Positions 1-10,436 of a stretch of DNA of 64,000 nt are shown here, in pieces (within the stretch, counting starts at the first letter, position 1; the number at the start of each line of letters is the position of its first letter). The stretch lies in NCBI RefSeq assembly GCF_003255815.1, contig NC_037670.1, positions 29,620,981-29,684,980 on the forward strand, in the 5' to 3' direction. A model generated the notes under the pieces. That model had not been told where the DNA came from. It saw only the letters and a list, made by a program, of their open reading frames with translations, and did not search any database. The translations under genes and the position numbers were made by a program. The stretch is from Theropithecus gelada. Lineage: Eukaryota; Chordata; Mammalia; Primates; Cercopithecidae.

Positions 1-158
1 TAGTCCCAGCTGCTTGGGGGGCTGAGGTGGGAGGATTATCTGAGCCCAGGGAGGAGGCTGCAGTGAGCCATGATCTCGCCACTGCACTCCAGCCTGAGTG
101 ACAGAGCGAGACCCTGTCTCAAACAAAACAAAACAAAATAAAAATAAAAATAAAAAAA

Positions 159-193
<35 letters not shown>
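1..193 (+). mobile_element. Alu, 3' part (cut by window edge)
   Basis: Right-arm Alu sequence running from the 'tagtcccagctgcttggg' block through 'ccactgcactccagcctg' to 'gagaccctgtctc'. It is followed by an A-rich tail that has evolved into (AAAT)n at about 150-193. The left arm lies outside the window. Confidence 0.95.
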
Positions 194-468
194 GCAAATG
201 CCTATAGTTTTACACATACAACAACCCATTAGCTACCTTGGAATTATGGACTTTTCCTCATGGAATTCGGTTATTTTTCTCTTATTTTGATGAAAACTAG
301 AATGAATCAAAGGGTAATTTTAGGAGAACTTTGAGGTCATAAAAATCTATTTGCACTTTGAAAGTTTCAGGTACATGTAGATCATTACCTTAAATTGCAG
401 GGAGCTCCAGGAGACAGGTGGGGAAGAATGTATGAACAGAGCTGACTGCTATTGAATTTGAGATGGTA

Positions 469-559
469 TTATGTTGGTGCAAAAATAACTGGCTTCTGCC
501 ATTACGTTTTTTTTTTTTTGTAAATGACAAAAACTGCAATTAGTTTTGCATCAACCTAA
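469..559 (+). mobile_element. MADE1 mariner-derived mini-transposon (Hsmar1-type MITE)
   Basis: A 91-bp element with terminal inverted repeats: it opens TTATGTTGGTGCAAAAATAA and closes with the near-complement ending CATCAACCTAA. It is flanked by the TA dinucleotide (467-468 and 560-561) expected for mariner insertion. The two halves form a long imperfect hairpin around a central T-run. It encodes no protein and is a non-autonomous remnant. MADE1 copies are the known source of the primate miR-548 family. Confidence 0.9.
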
Positions 560-561
560 TA

Positions 562-1924
562 TTTAATTATTTCCTGCCTAAAAACGGGGACAAAAATGAA
601 ATATTCATTCACTTTTAATTCTCTACTGCCTTTTTGTTAATCACAGTTCTTTCCATTGCTTTGAGAGAGTGGATAAAAGTTGCCTGGAATTAGTGTTTGG
701 AAGTCAATATTCTAAAGCTCAAAAATACATTGTTTTCTTTCCCTCCTCCCTCACTTTGAAAATGGTTTAGAATAAAGGTTCCTGATTGCAATAGTGATTT
801 GTGGTTAATATCATTAGACTTCTGGTTTGGATTAACACTGCTAATTAGTTTCTGTCCTTGACTTTTTCCAGTTAAAGCCCAGAGGCCTTGGTGCTAAACA
901 CCTGGGCAGATTACCTAATTAGATGAAAGAAACATACATAGTTGTTCACAGGTAATTATTCTAACTTTCACTGCTTGTTGAATATTAAACATGTGACGAA
1001 AATGGTGTTCTTTCTACCCTGTGAACTGCAGAATATCAGCTCCCTGTCACAGAAGTTGGTACTGGCACTGTCTTCTCAATAGACAGCTTTGAATCCTTTT
1101 TTAATGTGAATATATGCAGAAAGTGACAGATTTGGTTTCCCCCCGCCCAGACATAGGAGAAAACACACACACTAGTTGCTCCTCTGCTGTCTCCCACATG
1201 TTCTTTTGAGAAGGATGTTCCCTTTGATGAGTCAAGTAGAACTTGGACTCTCTTTGGTGCACCATGCTCTTGGGCATTCTTGGAAACACACTTGTTTGTC
1301 CTGGTGCCAGACGTTGTCAGGGTGGCCTCCTGAAGGTGGGACATCTCTTCTTCAGAATTCAAAATTGAAAGCCCAACCTCTGTACCTGTGTTCTTACAAA
1401 AGGAAAATCTTTTCAGCCATGACCCTGGCTCCGTGGATCATTCTTGGCTCACCCAGCACGGCAAGAGTCAGGCCCAGGTGGAGCTGAACAGGAGGTGCTT
1501 GCACTGAATCCACCTGGGACCTGGAGAATATTTTACCCTTTGGGGGACACACTGGAAGGCTGTGACAATGGTCTCAGCCAATCTGTGTAACCTCAATTGC
1601 TGTAGACCAGCCCAAGGGCACCACTGGCCCTTCCCTAAGCGTGCTTTGTCCTTCCCACTTTGGTCTTGGCTCTTACTAATTCTCTCTCAGTCCCATCTTC
1701 TGTTACATCTTCATCTCTTGAAGTCCTCTCTCTCCTTTGAGGCCCAACCCCTGTGGCATCCCTTCTCCAAAGCCTTTCCTAGAATTCCCCATTGGTTTTA
1801 TTTCTTTCCCTTTCCTTGAAGCCCGTTAGCTTTGTGCACCTCTCTCACAAGCCTTATGGTGTCTATTTTGTATTAGTGTTATCTGAGGTCCTATCTTAGC
1901 TCTCTGGTGATATTATCGGCCACT
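562..1924. other. Unassigned single-copy-like sequence
   Basis: No convincing repeat or exon is seen. The first half is AT-rich and holds two perfect CTAATTAG homeodomain-type palindromes (841-848, 915-922). The 1560-1900 part has pyrimidine-rich text faintly like L2, too diverged to claim. Confidence 0.5.
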
Positions 1925-2180
1925 TCATTCATTTGCTCAGCAAGCATTCACTGAGTGTATGATACGTGCTTGACACATCTAGCCTGACAAATCAGCGCCT
2001 ACTCTTCTAGGTGCTGAAGATTCAGTGACAGCACAACACACTTCCTTCCTGCATCGAGCTTACAACCCAACAGGAAGGAAAGCAGACCACAAACAAGAGA
2101 GCACATCAATACATATGATAAGGTCATGTAGTGATGACAGCTGCTAGAAGGAAAGCATGTAATAGATAGGAAGTGATGGG
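1925..2180 (-). mobile_element. L2 LINE fragment (3' end)
   Basis: Reads as the antisense of the L2 3' terminus: a 'cattcatttgctcagcaagcattcactgagtg' style start (cf. inverted 'aataaatatttgttgaatgaatg'), then 'ctaggtgctgaagattcagtg' and 'gagcttacaaccc'. Heavily diverged. Confidence 0.7.
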
Positions 2181-2195
2181 GGCCTGAGGTAGAGA

Positions 2196-2425
2196 ATAAT
2201 GCATACTCGTTAGCCCAGCACTGTTCTTATCATCTGTATCTATTAATTTGTCTAATTCTCACAACCACTCCATGCATACGGTACCCCTACTGATCCCACT
2301 TCAGAGAGAAGTAGTTGAGTCCCAGAGTGGTTAGGACGCTTGCCCAAGCTCACACAGCTAGTCAATAGCAGACCTGTGCCCTTCTCTGAGCCCCTGCTTG
2401 CAGCCAGCACGTGCACTCTGAGATC
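2196..2425 (+). mobile_element. MIR SINE
   Basis: Shows the MIR core and 3' region: 'ctaattctcacaaccactcc', a diverged 'cagagagaagtagttgag', then 'cttgcccaagctcacacag' followed by 'ctagtcaatagcagacctg'. Confidence 0.8.
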
Positions 2426-2571
2426 ACCTGGTCACCCTTTGTTCCTCTCATCATGGCCACAACAGTGGCAACGCAGCAGAAGTTCTAGCACTGACTATGG
2501 GGTCTGGCAACCATGGGATGGGCTGCTGAGCTCCTGTTGCACAATTTGGCTGCTCGTGGCTGCAGAGTTGC

Positions 2572-3145
2572 TGTTCTGGTTATCTATTACTGTGTAAGCA
2601 ACCACCCCAAAACTTAGTGGCTTAGACCAGGGGCAACATTCATTTTGCTTTTGAAACTGCAATTTGCGCAGGGTTTGGCAGGAGCAATCATTTCTGCTCC
2701 ACTCAGCATTGGGTGAGTGGCTTAAAGGTGACTGAGGCCTGCTTGCTCATGTGACTGGCAGTTGATGCTGGTTCTTGGCTGTGACCTTAGCTGGGGCCAT
2801 GGCCGGACACCTGGATATGGTTTTCCCATGGGGCTGCCTGGCTTCCTCACAACATGGAGGCGAGGTACCAAGACAGAACATTGAGAGAGGGAAGGAGGGA
2901 GAGAGAGACAGACAGACAGAGAGACACATGCAGGGAGGGGGAGACAGAGAGACAGAAAGATACACAGACACAGAGAGGAGAAAGAAAAAGAGAGAGAGTC
3001 AGGCAGAAGCTGTATCACTTGGAAATGATAGAGCATCTCTACCGCCACGTGCTATTCATTAAGAGTCACTAAGGCCAGCCCATATTCAAGGAGAGGTGGC
3101 GATTAGACTCCTCCTTCAATGAGGGGACTGTCTAAGAAGTTTTCC
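2572..3145 (-). mobile_element. Ancient LTR-like repeat (MLT1/MaLR type, tentative)
   Basis: Contains the recurring block 'caaccaccccaaaacttagt', a central 'cacaacatgg' followed by a GA-rich stretch (about 2880-3000, with GACA runs), and an end like 'cccatattcaaggagagg'. Relatives of the same family occur at 8020 and 30965. I am confident it is an old interspersed repeat, less so of the family name. Confidence 0.5.
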
Positions 3146-3278
3146 CTATGTTTTAGAACCAGTACAGTGGTACACTCAGTTCTTCTCCTTTCCTAGAGCT
3201 TCTGTGAACTGACTAATACTTAAAAAGTAAATTCCTCTTAGGTTTCAGATATCTGGAGTCTGAAGTGGTTTCTATTAC

Positions 3279-3558
3279 TTTTTTTTTTTTTTTGAGACTA
3301 GTCTCACTCTGTCACCCAGGCTGGCGTGCAGTGGCATGATCTCGGCTCACTGCAACCTCCGCCTCCTGGGTTCAAGTGATTCCCATGCCTCAGCCACCCG
3401 AATAGCTGAGACTACAGGTGCGTGCTACCATGCCTGGCTAATTCTTTTCTATTTTTATTTTTAGTAGAGATGGGGTTTCGCCATGTTGGCCAAGCTGCTC
3501 TCGAACTCCTGGCCTCAAGAGATCCACCCACCTTGGCCTTCCAAAGTGCTGGGATTAC
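3279..3558 (-). mobile_element. Alu (AluS/J), 5' end clipped
   Basis: Poly(T) then the antisense Alu body, ending at 'gtgctgggattac' without the usual GCCGGGCGCGG head. TCTATT occurs at both edges (3271-3276 and 3559-3564), compatible with a short target duplication. Confidence 0.93.
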
Positions 3559-3689
3559 TCTATTGTCTTATATGAAGAAGTAAGGGTGGGGTCAGGCTGC
3601 CCACTCACGTCTGTCTGATTCCAAAATCTGTTTTCCAAATCCTACCTTACCCATCTCCTGGAGGGCACAAGAATAGAGCTCTCATGGCT

Positions 3690-4195
3690 GATGCATTCAT
3701 TCATCCAACCAACAAAAACTCAAATGTGTAGCGAGCATTTCCCATTTGTCAGGGCCTGAGGATGCAACAGCAGACACATTTCTCTGTGTGATATTTACAG
3801 CCTGGTGAGAGGTACCACAGGCAGCAAGGCCGGTGCCATGCAGGGTGATGAGAACCGAAATAAGAAAATGTCGGGAGCACAGGAAGTGCACCTAACCCAT
3901 GCGAGTCAGGAGATTGGGAAGATGTCCCAGGGAAGTGACATCAACTCTGGGGCTTGAAGAGTGAGTTTGAATGAATTAGGCCAGTGGTGGTGGTGGTGGA
4001 AGAATGTTCCAGCCGAGAGAGCAGGATGTGCAAAGTCCCTGAGTCTGCTCCATTACAGGACTGAGTGAGCTGTGTCTGACTGGGGCACTGTGGGTGGAGG
4101 AGGAGGGAGACAGAGATATGAGGCTGAAGAGGTGTGTTGGGGGCAGGTCATGCAGGGCCTTTGGTAGCCTTGTCACTAAATTCAGGACAACCACA
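3690..4195 (-). mobile_element. L2-family fragment
   Basis: Antisense L2 landmarks in order: 'attcattcatccaaccaac', 'ctgaggatgcaacagcag', 'gaatgttccagccgagag', 'tgcaaagtccctgag' and 'gtcatgcagggccttt'. Strongly diverged; predates the primate radiation. Confidence 0.6.
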
Positions 4196-4199
4196 ATAT

Positions 4200-5470
4200 T
4201 AGACATTGGACCTACTTGAGGGGAGAGGTGGAATAATTTGGTAAAGGCAGAAGCTCACATTTAAACTCTGAGCATCCAAATAATTACACTGGAATATCAT
4301 CCAGAAACTGCCTTTACTGATACCCATCTGTTCATTCCACAGATATTTATCGAGTGCCAACTACATTCCAGGGAAATCCTAGCAGAATCTGATGAAAAGG
4401 ACAGATAGTACGGTAGTGTTTATTTTTCTGTGACCTATAAGGAGAATGTTGCTGGCTTCACAGTCATGCTGTGGTCAGGAGAAGATGCCAAATTAATGCC
4501 AGCAGTGCAGTGAAAAGTGCTAGCTGACCTGAGACACAGACGTGGTGCCCTCCAGCCAGTCAGGCAACTTAACCTTGGCTATGAATGGGCAGAACCAACT
4601 GGCTGCCTTCCTGTCATGGAAGCACAAAAGCAACAGGCATTTCTTTTTACCAGAGGGGAGCAACAAACACGTGTCCCATTGGCCTTTTGGATTGATAGCT
4701 TGGCAGGAGCAGACGGAGATGAAATCTCTGCTTGATTGAAGCCATGTGAGAAATGGAGAGTGGCTAACGATGCATGTGGACCTACAGCCAGACGACCTCT
4801 AATGGTGGGTTTCCAGACTCTATCCATTCAGTGTTAGGGACATCTATAGGTCACCGCACACAGGGGAGAGTAGGGGACTAGGGGAGAACTGGGCCACTCA
4901 ACCCTGGTTTGCACAGTTGTGTGCATTGATTCTGCATCAACAGTTTCAGAAATAAGTTAAAATTTAAAACTCATGCTCTAAAGTTTCATTGATCTGGATC
5001 GACATGGCAAGTGACTCTGTTCCAACGCTTGAGGACAAGGCAAGTGGGCGGGAGAGTGAGAGGCTGAGAAACTTGGGCATCTCCACCACGCAGGAGATGA
5101 TGGCCTTGTGTCTCACCTTGTGACCCACCTGAGACTCCACTGTGATCACTTCCAGGGAGTACAAAGTAGATTATTAACCTGTGACCCGAATGACATAGTG
5201 TAAAGGCGTCATCAAAATAGGCAATGGATGTGAAATAAGATTGCTGGCCTGCATAGAGGTCAGTGCTGTTACGATCTCTTTTCATATTTGGCCAATCATC
5301 AGAGGATCTGAAGGGATAAGGTGGAATGCAGGAGTACATAGATTCACTTTCCTGGTTTCAAGAGACTGGATATATTTCCTGATGAAGCCTTATGATCTTT
5401 GGTGAAGGAGGCTGACGTCAGAGATTGCAAAAGAGATAGCCAAGAAACAAACTGACATTTAAAGATTCCA
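4200..5470. other. Unassigned sequence with a small L2 scrap
   Basis: A short L2-like piece (-) sits near 4326-4400 ('ccacagatatttatcgagtg'). The rest shows no repeat, open coding exon or RNA gene that I recognise. Confidence 0.45.
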
Positions 5471-5476
5471 AGATTT

Positions 5477-5782
5477 TGATTGGGTGCAGTGGCTCATGCC
5501 TATAATCTCATCACTTTGGGAGGCCAAGGTGGAAGGTTTGCTTGAGCCCAAGAGTTCAAGACCAGCCTAGACAACATAGGGAGACCTCATCTCTCCAAAA
5601 AAAAAAAAAAAAAAAAAATTAGTCAGGTTTGGTGGTATGCGCCTGTGATCCCAGCTACTTGGGAGGCTGAGGTGGGAGGATTGCTTAAGCTGGGGAGGTC
5701 GAGCCTGCAGTGAGCTATGATGGTGCCACTGCACTTAAGCCTGGATGACAGAGCAAGACCCTGTCTCAAAACAAAACAAAAC
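5477..5782 (+). mobile_element. Alu (AluJ-like)
   Basis: Complete dimeric Alu with a long central A-run at 5597-5619 and an (AAAAC)n tail. It is flanked by AAGATTT (5470-5476 and 5783-5789), a likely target duplication. Many substitutions indicate an old subfamily. Confidence 0.95.
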
Positions 5783-5789
5783 AAGATTT

Positions 5790-6440
5790 CACATACAATT
5801 AGAGATTTGTAACTTCTTTTGAAACATTCCAAGATCTAGCTCAGTTACAGCATGGGACAACGGCTAGAGCAGCAGTCGCCCACTCCTGGTAAGCCTCAGC
5901 CTCACCTGCCCTGGATGGGGCTCCCTGAGAAGCTGGCTGTGAGATGGGGATTTACGGTTAGGAGTTTTTTGGGGACCGGTCTCAGGATCAACACAGGTAA
6001 TGTGAATGAAGAAAGAAGGATTGGATAGAGAAGTTGAACTGCAGTGCAGTGGATCTGTCACAACCAAGGGTTTAGACCATCCCACAGGAGCTAGGATGGT
6101 CTTTTGAAGTTGCCCTGCCTCAAGGAAGGAGCCATATTAATCATCATTGGTTAATTGCTTGCAGGAGGGGGATGCTGTTGGGCAAGGTGGCTATTTCCAG
6201 AGGAGGGCAATTCCCAGGGACCGTCCTCAGCGAGAGCTGTCGGCACCCACACTCCCAGCAGCGGAGGGAAGGCTGTCCCCGTCCTGCCAGGGGAGGTGGG
6301 CAGCACCACCGCACCCACTCGACTGCCACTGCCATTGCCTCCCTGAGCCTGAAGCCAAGTGTCACTTGTCATTTGTAGTTGCCCTTGCAAGGTTATCTTC
6401 TTTTTTCTCTTTTCTTTAAAAATTTTTTTAAATTCAAAAC
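5790..6440. other. Unassigned sequence
   Basis: No recognised repeat, exon or RNA gene. The 6150-6340 part is GC-richer and gives several overlapping open frames on both strands, none with supporting features. Confidence 0.4.
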
Positions 6441-6444
6441 TTTC

Positions 6445-6912
6445 GCTTATTATCATATTTTTTAAATTTCTGAGATTTTGGCGCACCCATTACCCAAGCA
6501 GTGTACACTGTACCCAGTGTGTAGTCTTTTCTCCCTCACCCCCCTCCTGTCATTTCCCTGAGTCCCCAGAGTCCACTGTATCATTCTTATGCCTTTGCGT
6601 CCTCATAGCTTAGCTCCCGCTTATGAGTGAGCACATGCAATGTTTAGTTTTCCGTTCCTGAGTTACTTCACTTAGAATAATAGTCTCCAATCCCATCCAG
6701 GTTGCTGTGAATGCCAAGAGGTTGTTCCTCTTTATGGCTGAGTAGTATTCCACGGTGTGTGTGTGTGTGTGTGCATACACCATGGAATATATATGTATGA
6801 TATATATACATTTATACATATATGTGTGTGTGTATATATATCACATTTTCTTTATCCACTCATTGATTGATGGGCATTTGGGCTGGTTCCGTATTTTCAC
6901 AATTGCAAATTA
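6445..6912 (-). mobile_element. L1 3' end (L1PB/L1MA-like), 5'-truncated
   Basis: Antisense of the L1 ORF2 C-terminus and 3' UTR. The minus frame at 6610-6819 reads YYSAIKRN, ATWMGLETIIL and KTKHCMCSLISGS, the typical end of ORF2. The 'ggcgcacccattacccaag' block is a 3' UTR signature. A (TG)n run at about 6755-6774 and AT/TG-rich expansion at 6786-6842 interrupt it. Confidence 0.88.
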
Positions 6913-7170
6913 TGTCTTCTGGTAGAAATAATTTCTCTTTTACTTATGGGTCTAGCAAAAGCGAGAGTAAAACACCCAGGGAAGGTTGCCTGTCTCAACA
7001 AAAACGGGAAAGACACAGTTCCTTTGGGATGTGAAGAATGCTCATTCCTATGTGATTGCTTTGCAGACATTCTGCCCTCTTCACTCATTCATATGTACGT
7101 ACCAGCCCCCATGGTTCCTGGTCCTGCTCAATCCTTCCCCAGGGTCACACACCGGAATTCTTACAGGGGC

Positions 7171-7517
7171 TGTCTTTGTTGGGGCTGTATAACAGAGTAC
7201 CATAGATCAGGTAGCTTATAAACAACAGAAACATATTTCTCACAGTTCCAGATGGTAGAAATCTGAGATCAGGGTGCCAGCATGGTTGGGGGCTGGTGAG
7301 GCCCTCTTCTGAGTTGCACACTTGTCTTCTCATGGTGGAAAGAGGGTGAGAGACTCTCTGGAGTTCCCTTTTCAAGGGCACTAATCCCATTCCTGAGGGC
7401 TCCCCCCATCATCACCTAATCACCTTCCAAAGGCCCCACCTCCTAGTAGCATCACATTGGGGGCTAGGATTTCAACATATGCATTTTGTAGGGGACACAG
7501 ACATTCAGTCCAGAGCA
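7171..7517 (-). mobile_element. MLT1 solo LTR with perfect target duplication
   Basis: Begins TGTCTTTGTTGGGGCTGTAT (antisense of the MLT1 3' terminus), continues with 'cagttccagatggtagaaat' and 'aaggccccacctcc', and ends 'attcagtccagagca'. Perfect 5-bp GGGGC duplications flank it (7166-7170 and 7518-7522). A solo LTR of the ERVL-MaLR group with no internal sequence beside it. Confidence 0.85.
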
Positions 7518-7560
7518 GGGGCCATCTACCTCATGGTCTTCTTTGAGAAGGAGCCTTTTC

Positions 7561-7860
7561 TTTTTTTTTTTTTTTTTTTGAGACGGAGTCTCGCTCTGTC
7601 GCCCAGGCTGGAGTGCAGTGGCGCGATCTCGGCTCACTGCAAGCTCGACCTCCCGGGTTCACGCCATTCTCCCGCCTCAGCCTCCAAGTAGCTGGGACTA
7701 CAGGCGCCCGCCACCATGCCCGGCTAGTTTTTTTGTATTTTTAGTAGAGACGGGGTTTCACCATGTTAGCCAGGATAGTCTCGATCTCCTGACCTCGTGA
7801 TCCACCCGCCTCGGCCTCCCAAAGTGCTGGGATTACAGGCTTGAGCCACCGCGCCCGGCC
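7561..7860 (-). mobile_element. AluY, Old World monkey AluYR lineage
   Basis: Full-length, little-diverged antisense Alu between perfect 16-bp duplications GAGAAGGAGCCTTTTC (7545-7560 and 7861-7876). Read in sense it starts GGCCGGGCGCGGTGGCTCAA and has ACTAGCCGGGC after the middle A-run, both cercopithecid-lineage variants as I know them. Confidence 0.96.
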
Positions 7861-8019
7861 GAGAAGGAGCCTTTTCAACAGGGACCAGGGACCTTCTGAC
7901 TACACTGTTCCTCTCCATGTTCACTCCTAAGATGGACAGGCCTGGCTGGACGGCATTTTGAATGTCCTCTAGAGCTAGAGTCCTGTGGTGGACTCTGTTT
8001 CCTGTTAGCTCCAACAGAG

Positions 8020-8343
8020 CAATTATGTGTTATGTATTTCTGCATAACATACCACCCCAAAACTTAGTATTAATAGTGTAAAACAACAATGTTATTTTTT
8101 TCTCTGGGTTCTGTTGTCCAGGGGGTCAGATAGGGCTCAGCGAGGCTCTTCGGCTTCCAAGTGATGTCAACTAGAATCCTGTATGTGGCTGTACTCAGCT
8201 GGGAGCTCAACTGGGTCTGACAGGCCCAAAACGGCCACTTGTCCCCTAGGTCCTCTCCCTATATGGCCTCTCATCTAATAGTCTAGGGGTTTACAGAATG
8301 GCAGTCAAGCAACAAGTGCAGATATTAAGCCATCCCGGCATCC
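8020..8343 (-). mobile_element. Ancient LTR-like repeat (same family as 2572)
   Basis: Contains 'cataccaccccaaaactta', 'gtaaaacaacaatgtt' and 'gctgggagctcaactggg'. It ends abruptly where L1 sequence starts. Confidence 0.45.
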
Positions 8344-8344
8344 A

Positions 8345-10040
8345 TACTATGAAACCCACTTGATCATGGTATATTATCTTTTTGATATGCTGTTGGATTC
8401 AGTTAGCTAGTATTTTCTTGAGGATTTTTGCAACTATGTTCATCAGGGTTATTGGTCTGTAGTTTTCTTTTTTTGTTATGTCCTTTCCTGGTTCTGGTAT
8501 TAGAATGATATGGGCTTCTTAGAATGATTTAGGGAGGTTTACCTCTTTCTCTATCTTTTGGTATAGTGTCAAAAGGATTATTGCCAATTCTTCTTTGAAT
8601 GTCTGATAGAATTCAGCTGTGAATCCATCTGGTCCTGTTTTCTTTTTACTGGTAATTTTAAAATTACCACTTCAATTTGGCTGTTTGTTATTGGTCTGTT
8701 CAGAGTTTCAATTTCTTCCTGCTTTATTCAAGAAGTATTGTATATTTCCATGAATTTATCCATCCCCTCTAAGTTTTCTAGTTTATGAGTGTAAAGGTGT
8801 TCATAGTAGCCTTAAATGATCCTTTGTATTTCTGTGGTATTGATTGTAATAGCTCCCATTTCGTTTCTAATTGAGCTTATTTGGATCAACTCTCTTCTTT
8901 CTTGGTTAAAGTTGCTAATGGTCTATCAATTTTATTTATCTTTTCAAAGAACCAGTTTTTTGTTTCATTTATCTTTTGTATTGTTTTGTGCTGTTTCAAT
9001 TTCATTTAATTCTGCTTTGATCTTGGTTATTTCTTTTCTTCTGCTGGGTTTGGGTTTGGTTTGTTCTTATTTCTCTAGCTCCTTGAGGCGTGACCTTAGA
9101 TTGTCTATTTGTGCTCTTTCAGACTTTGTGATGTAGGCATTTAATGCTATGAACTTTCCTCTTAGCACTGCCTTTGCTGTATCCCAGAAGTTTGGATAGG
9201 TTGTGTCACTTCTTGTCCAGTTCAAATAATTTTTAAATTTCCAGCTTAATTTCATTGTTGACCCAAAGATCATTCAGGAGCAGGTTATTTAATTTCTATG
9301 TATTTGCATGGTTTTGAGGGTTACTTTTGGAGTTCATTTTCAATTTTATTCCACTGTGATCTGAGAGAGTACTTGCTATAGTTTCAATTTTCTTAAAATT
9401 GTTGAGACTTGTTTTGTGGCATATCATATGGGCTATCTTGGAGAATGTTCCATGTAGTGATGAATAGAATGTATATGCTGCAGTTGTTGGGTAGAATGTT
9501 CTGTAAATATCTGTTAAGTCCATTTGTTCTAGGGTATAGTTTAAGTCCATTGTTTCTTTGCTAACTTTCTGTCTTGATGGCCTGTCTAGTGTTGTCAGTG
9601 GAGTACTCAAGTCCCCCACTATTATTGTGTTACCATCTATCTCATTTCTTAGGTCTAGTAGTAATTGTTTTATAAATTTGGGAGCTCCAGTGTTAGATGT
9701 ATATATATTTAGGATTGTAATATTTTCCTGTTGGGCTACTCCTTTTATCATTATATACAATGGCCCTCTTTGTCTTTTAAAACTGTTGTTGCTTTAAAAT
9801 TTATTTTGTCTGATATAAGAATAGCTACTCTTGCTCGCTTTTGGTGTCCATTTGCAAGGCATATCTTTTCCCACCCCTTTACCTTAAATTTATGTGATTC
9901 CTTCTGTGTCTGGTGAGTCTCTTGAAGACAGCAGATACTTGGTTGGTGAATTCTTATCCATTCTGCCATTCTGTATCTTTTAATTGGAGCATTTAGGCCA
10001 TTTTCATTCAACGTTAGTATTCAGATGTGAGGTACTATTC
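8345..10040 (-). pseudogene. L1 ORF2 remnant (endonuclease and part of RT)
   Basis: ORF2p nicks target DNA and reverse-transcribes L1 RNA. Open pieces at 9751-10011, 9296-9760 and 9067-9273 translate to the start of ORF2: NGLNAPIKR, CCLQETH (the catalytic Glu motif), ILNIYTSNTGAPKFIKQ and SDHSGIKL. The endonuclease motif usually read G-D-F-N is G-D-L-S here (about 9605-9616), so the catalytic Asn is lost. Frameshifts and stops separate the pieces and the frame ends inside the RT domain. Not functional. Confidence 0.85.
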
Positions 10041-10436
10041 TATTCATCATGCTATTTGTTGCCTGAATACCTTTTTTTTTTTCTCATTGTGTTGTTGTTT
10101 TATAGGTATTGTGAGATTTATCCTTTAAGGAGATTCTATTTTGGTGTATGTCAAGGATTTATTTCAAGATTTAGAGCTCCTTTTAGCAGTTCTTATATTG
10201 CTGGCTTGGTAGTGGCAAATTCTCTCAGCATTTGTTTGTCTGAGAAAGACTATTTTCCTTCATTTATGAAGCTTAGTTTCACTGGATACAAAATTCTTGG
10301 CTAACTGTTTTTGTTAAAGGAGGCCAAAGATAGGACTTCAATCCCTTCTAGCTTGTAGGGTTTCTACTGAGAAATCTGCTGTTAATCTGGCAGGTTTTCC
10401 TTTTCTGGTTTCCTGATGCTTTTGCTCACAGTTCTT

